Assembly (NCBI GenBank): GCA_964415885.1
Contig: CAYQCE010000041.1
Span: forward strand, 1-33,832
DNA length: 33,832 bases
Source: CAYQCE01 sp964415885
Lineage (GTDB): Bacteria; Zixibacteria; MSB-5A5; JAABVY01; JAHJOQ01
Direction: 5' to 3'
The notes beneath the pieces were generated by a model that saw only the letters and a list, made by a program, of their open reading frames with translations, was not told the origin of the DNA and did not search any database. Made by a program: the position numbers and the translations under genes. Below are positions 31,953-33,832 of the stretch, in pieces; within the stretch, counting starts at the first letter, position 1, and each line of letters begins with the position of its first letter.

Positions 31953-33659
31953 ATGGAAGAAGTCCAGCGCGAAGAGTTCGAAGTTGATGTACTGATAGTC
32001 GGTGCCGGGCCCGCAGGTCTGGCGTGCGCATATAAGCTCAAAGAGATGATCGATCAGCACGAGGAGAAGCGGGCTGCCGGAGAGTCTGAGTCCGAAAAGG
32101 ACCTCTCCGAGACAATGGTGCTCGTGATCGAGAAGGCATCCCATGTCGGTGCTCATGTCCTCTCGGGGGCAGTGATGGACCCGAAAGGTATCGAGGAGCT
32201 TATTCCCGACTACAAAGAGAAAGGTGCGCCACTCGGGATGAAGGTCGAGGATGATACCCTGTACTTCCTCACCAAATCGAGCAAGTTCGCGGGGCCGTGG
32301 CTTCCACCTGACATGCACAATCACGGCCACAATATCATCTCTCTGAATCAGTTCACAGCCTGGCTCGGTGAACTGGTTGAGGCGAAAGAGATCGACATCC
32401 TGACCGCCGCCGGGGGCAGACACATGCTCTACGAAGACGGCAAGACTGTCGGCGTGCGCACCGACGACAAGGGCATCGACAAGGACGGCAACCAGAAATC
32501 TAACTTCGAGCCCGGTACGGACATCAAGGCGAAAGTCACTGTGCTGGCTGAGGGCGTTCGCGGTTCGCTGACCAAAGCGCACGTCAATGAGCTCAAGCTT
32601 GATCAGGGCAAGAACCCGCAGTCGTATGTCACGGGTGTGAAGGAGATATGGGAGATCCCGGAGGGACGCATCGAAAAGGGAACGGTCGTTCACACACTGG
32701 GATTCCCTCTCGACACACGGACATTCGGGGGCGGATTCATATACTCACTGACTCCCACAACGCTCCTCGTCGGGCATGTGGTGGGCCTGAACTACCGAAA
32801 CCCGCTCACGGACCCGCACAACCTGTACTCGAAATTCAAAACTCATCCGTACATAAAATCGCTCCTCGACGGCGGCAAGATGACCCGATACGGCGCCAAG
32901 GCGATCCCCGAGGGCGGTCTCTGGTCCATGCCGAAGCCGTACGGTGACGGCTTTTTGATCATCGGAGATAGCGCAGGCTTTCTGAATTCAATGCGCCTCA
33001 AGGGAATTCATCTCGCTATCAAGTCCGGTATCATGGCCGCCGAGACAATATTCGAGTCACTTCTGGAAGACGACAACTCCGAAGCGAAGCTGAAGGGATT
33101 TGAGGAGCGCTTCAAGGACTCCTGGGCGCACAAGGAGCTGTACAAGGTTCGCAACTTCCACCAGGCTTACGATGAAGGTCTGATCTCCGGCATGCTGCAC
33201 ACCGGACTCCAGTTAATCACCGGCGGCAAAGGAACCAGAGAAAAATACGAGCTCGACGAAGACCATAAGCATATGAAGCAGATCAGGGAGTACTTCGGCG
33301 AGGAGAGTGTCGATCCGATGCGTCAGCGGATAAAGCATGACGGCAAGCTCACCTGGAACAAGCTTGACAATGTCTACTACTCCGGGACGAAACACGAGGA
33401 GGACCAGCCATCCCACCTCATTGTGCACGACCTCGATATCTGCAAGAACCGCTGCACAAAGGAGTACGGAAACCCGTGTCAGCACTTCTGCCCGGCGTAT
33501 GTCTACGAGATGGAGGAGGCTGAAGACGGCACGAAGGAGTTGAAGATCAACGCTTCCAATTGCGTACACTGCAAGACATGTGACATCGCCGACCCGTACG
33601 GCATCATAACCTGGGTAGTACCCGAGGGCGGCGGAGGCCCTAACTACTCTGACATGTAA
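31953..33659 (+). CDS. Electron transfer flavoprotein-ubiquinone oxidoreductase
   Basis: 568 residues, a normal length for the family. It passes electrons from ETF (filled by fatty-acid and amino-acid oxidation) to the quinone pool, as a monotopic inner-membrane FAD/4Fe-4S protein. The N-terminal FAD-binding motif is VLIVGAGPAGLACA at about 11-24. The C-terminal iron-sulphur site is FCPAYVYE and NCVHCKTCDIADP, the four cluster cysteines of this family. The ending VVPEGGGGPNYSDM is also characteristic. It additionally has three cysteines just upstream (ICKNRC...NPCQHFC), absent from the eukaryotic form I know. An insertion of about 20 charged residues lies after the FAD motif. The ATG follows GAGGG 5 bases upstream. 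No etfA or etfB is in the window. Confidence 0.96.
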   Translation: MEEVQREEFEVDVLIVGAGPAGLACAYKLKEMIDQHEEKRAAGESESEKDLSETMVLVIEKASHVGAHVLSGAVMDPKGIEELIPDYKEKGAPLGMKVEDDTLYFLTKSSKFAGPWLPPDMHNHGHNIISLNQFTAWLGELVEAKEIDILTAAGGRHMLYEDGKTVGVRTDDKGIDKDGNQKSNFEPGTDIKAKVTVLAEGVRGSLTKAHVNELKLDQGKNPQSYVTGVKEIWEIPEGRIEKGTVVHTLGFPLDTRTFGGGFIYSLTPTTLLVGHVVGLNYRNPLTDPHNLYSKFKTHPYIKSLLDGGKMTRYGAKAIPEGGLWSMPKPYGDGFLIIGDSAGFLNSMRLKGIHLAIKSGIMAAETIFESLLEDDNSEAKLKGFEERFKDSWAHKELYKVRNFHQAYDEGLISGMLHTGLQLITGGKGTREKYELDEDHKHMKQIREYFGEESVDPMRQRIKHDGKLTWNKLDNVYYSGTKHEEDQPSHLIVHDLDICKNRCTKEYGNPCQHFCPAYVYEMEEAEDGTKELKINASNCVHCKTCDIADPYGIITWVVPEGGGGPNYSDM

Positions 33660-33684
33660 ACAAATCGCGATGTTTGTCATTTGT

Positions 33685-33709
33685 AAGGCCCGCCTTGAGC
33701 GGGCCTTTT
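33685..33709 (+). terminator. Rho-independent terminator of the ETF-QO gene
   Basis: A perfect 9-bp stem (AAGGCCCGC against GCGGGCCTT) with the 5-base loop CTTGA, followed by TT, 26 bases after the stop codon. A classic intrinsic terminator. Confidence 0.9.
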
Positions 33710-33770
33710 CAGACTGATGACAAAGGGCAGTTTTTTGGCCTCTCCATGTTCTTCCCGCCCCTCCCTCGTC

Positions 33771-33790
33771 ATTCCCGCGAAGGCGGGAAT
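33771..33790. repeat. Short palindromic intergenic repeat
   Basis: ATTCCCGC GAAG GCGGGAAT, flanked by GTC and CCA. It is the palindrome known as a common dispersed element in many bacterial genomes, whose translation gives the phrase MDSRLRGND. The window ends 42 bases beyond, so copy number and any associated transposase cannot be judged here. Confidence 0.7.
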
Positions 33791-33832
33791 CCATCTTTTG
33801 TCTCAGAGCCGGTGATTCGCAAGCCATGTGGC

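Noticed and set aside
31950..32693. Minus-strand frame of 247 codons opposite the start of the ETF-QO gene
   Set aside because: It is fully antisense to a strongly supported gene and has no recognisable product.
33213..33827. Minus-strand frame beginning MACESPALRQKMDSRLRGND
   Set aside because: The start lies in the palindromic repeat (MDSRLRGND is its usual translation) and the rest runs antisense to the ETF-QO gene.

Overview
The window (about 33.8 kb, roughly half G+C) looks like a chromosome segment from a Gram-negative, didermic bacterium of the FCB group, most likely candidate phylum Zixibacteria or a close relative. The clues are two proteins ending in type IX secretion tails (QNYPNPFN motif), C-terminal dockerin-like repeats, an MXAN_6640-type metalloprotease, a PorV-like barrel, several lipoproteins and several outer-membrane barrels. 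The phylum is inferred from these family signatures, not from a marker gene tree. I saw no rRNA, tRNA, CRISPR array, prophage or transposase.

Left part (1-12 kb, minus strand). The window opens inside the first codons of dnaK, preceded by a small heat-shock protein gene that has a sigma-54-type promoter. Then comes a six-gene, tightly packed operon (transcribed 11905 to 855). In transcription order it encodes a membrane-anchored multi-GAF protein with a broken histidine-kinase core, a degenerate receiver protein, a complete hybrid histidine kinase, a HEAT-repeat protein, a very large metallopeptidase/TolB-propeller/Omp85-like barrel fusion, and a PQQ-propeller lipoprotein. Four of its five junctions are overlaps or short gaps that suggest translational coupling.

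Middle part (12-19.5 kb). A minus-strand operon efp, rnhC and an eIF2B-like gene stands back to back with a plus-strand operon encoding a lipoprotein, a PorV-like barrel and an M6 metalloprotease with a type IX tail. The 350-bp divergent region holds a sigma-70-like promoter for efp, a near-perfect sigma-54 promoter for the lipoprotein operon, and two sets of short direct repeats placed where an enhancer-binding protein could sit.

Right part (19.5-31.6 kb, minus strand). A small zinc-ribbon gene is followed by what I think is the most interesting locus. It encodes a dockerin-tailed metalloprotease, a Ser/Thr kinase with a PEGA domain, two CsgG/TPR proteins, an outer-membrane barrel, a cohesin-domain lipoprotein, and a giant beta-helix/PKD/dockerin protein with a type IX tail. 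The cohesin and dockerin genes overlap by one base. This suggests a non-cellulosomal cohesin-dockerin surface-display system in which secreted proteins are held by a lipoprotein receptor, possibly under kinase control.

Right end. ETF-ubiquinone oxidoreductase is on the plus strand, followed by a clear terminator and a short palindromic intergenic repeat of the type dispersed in many genomes.
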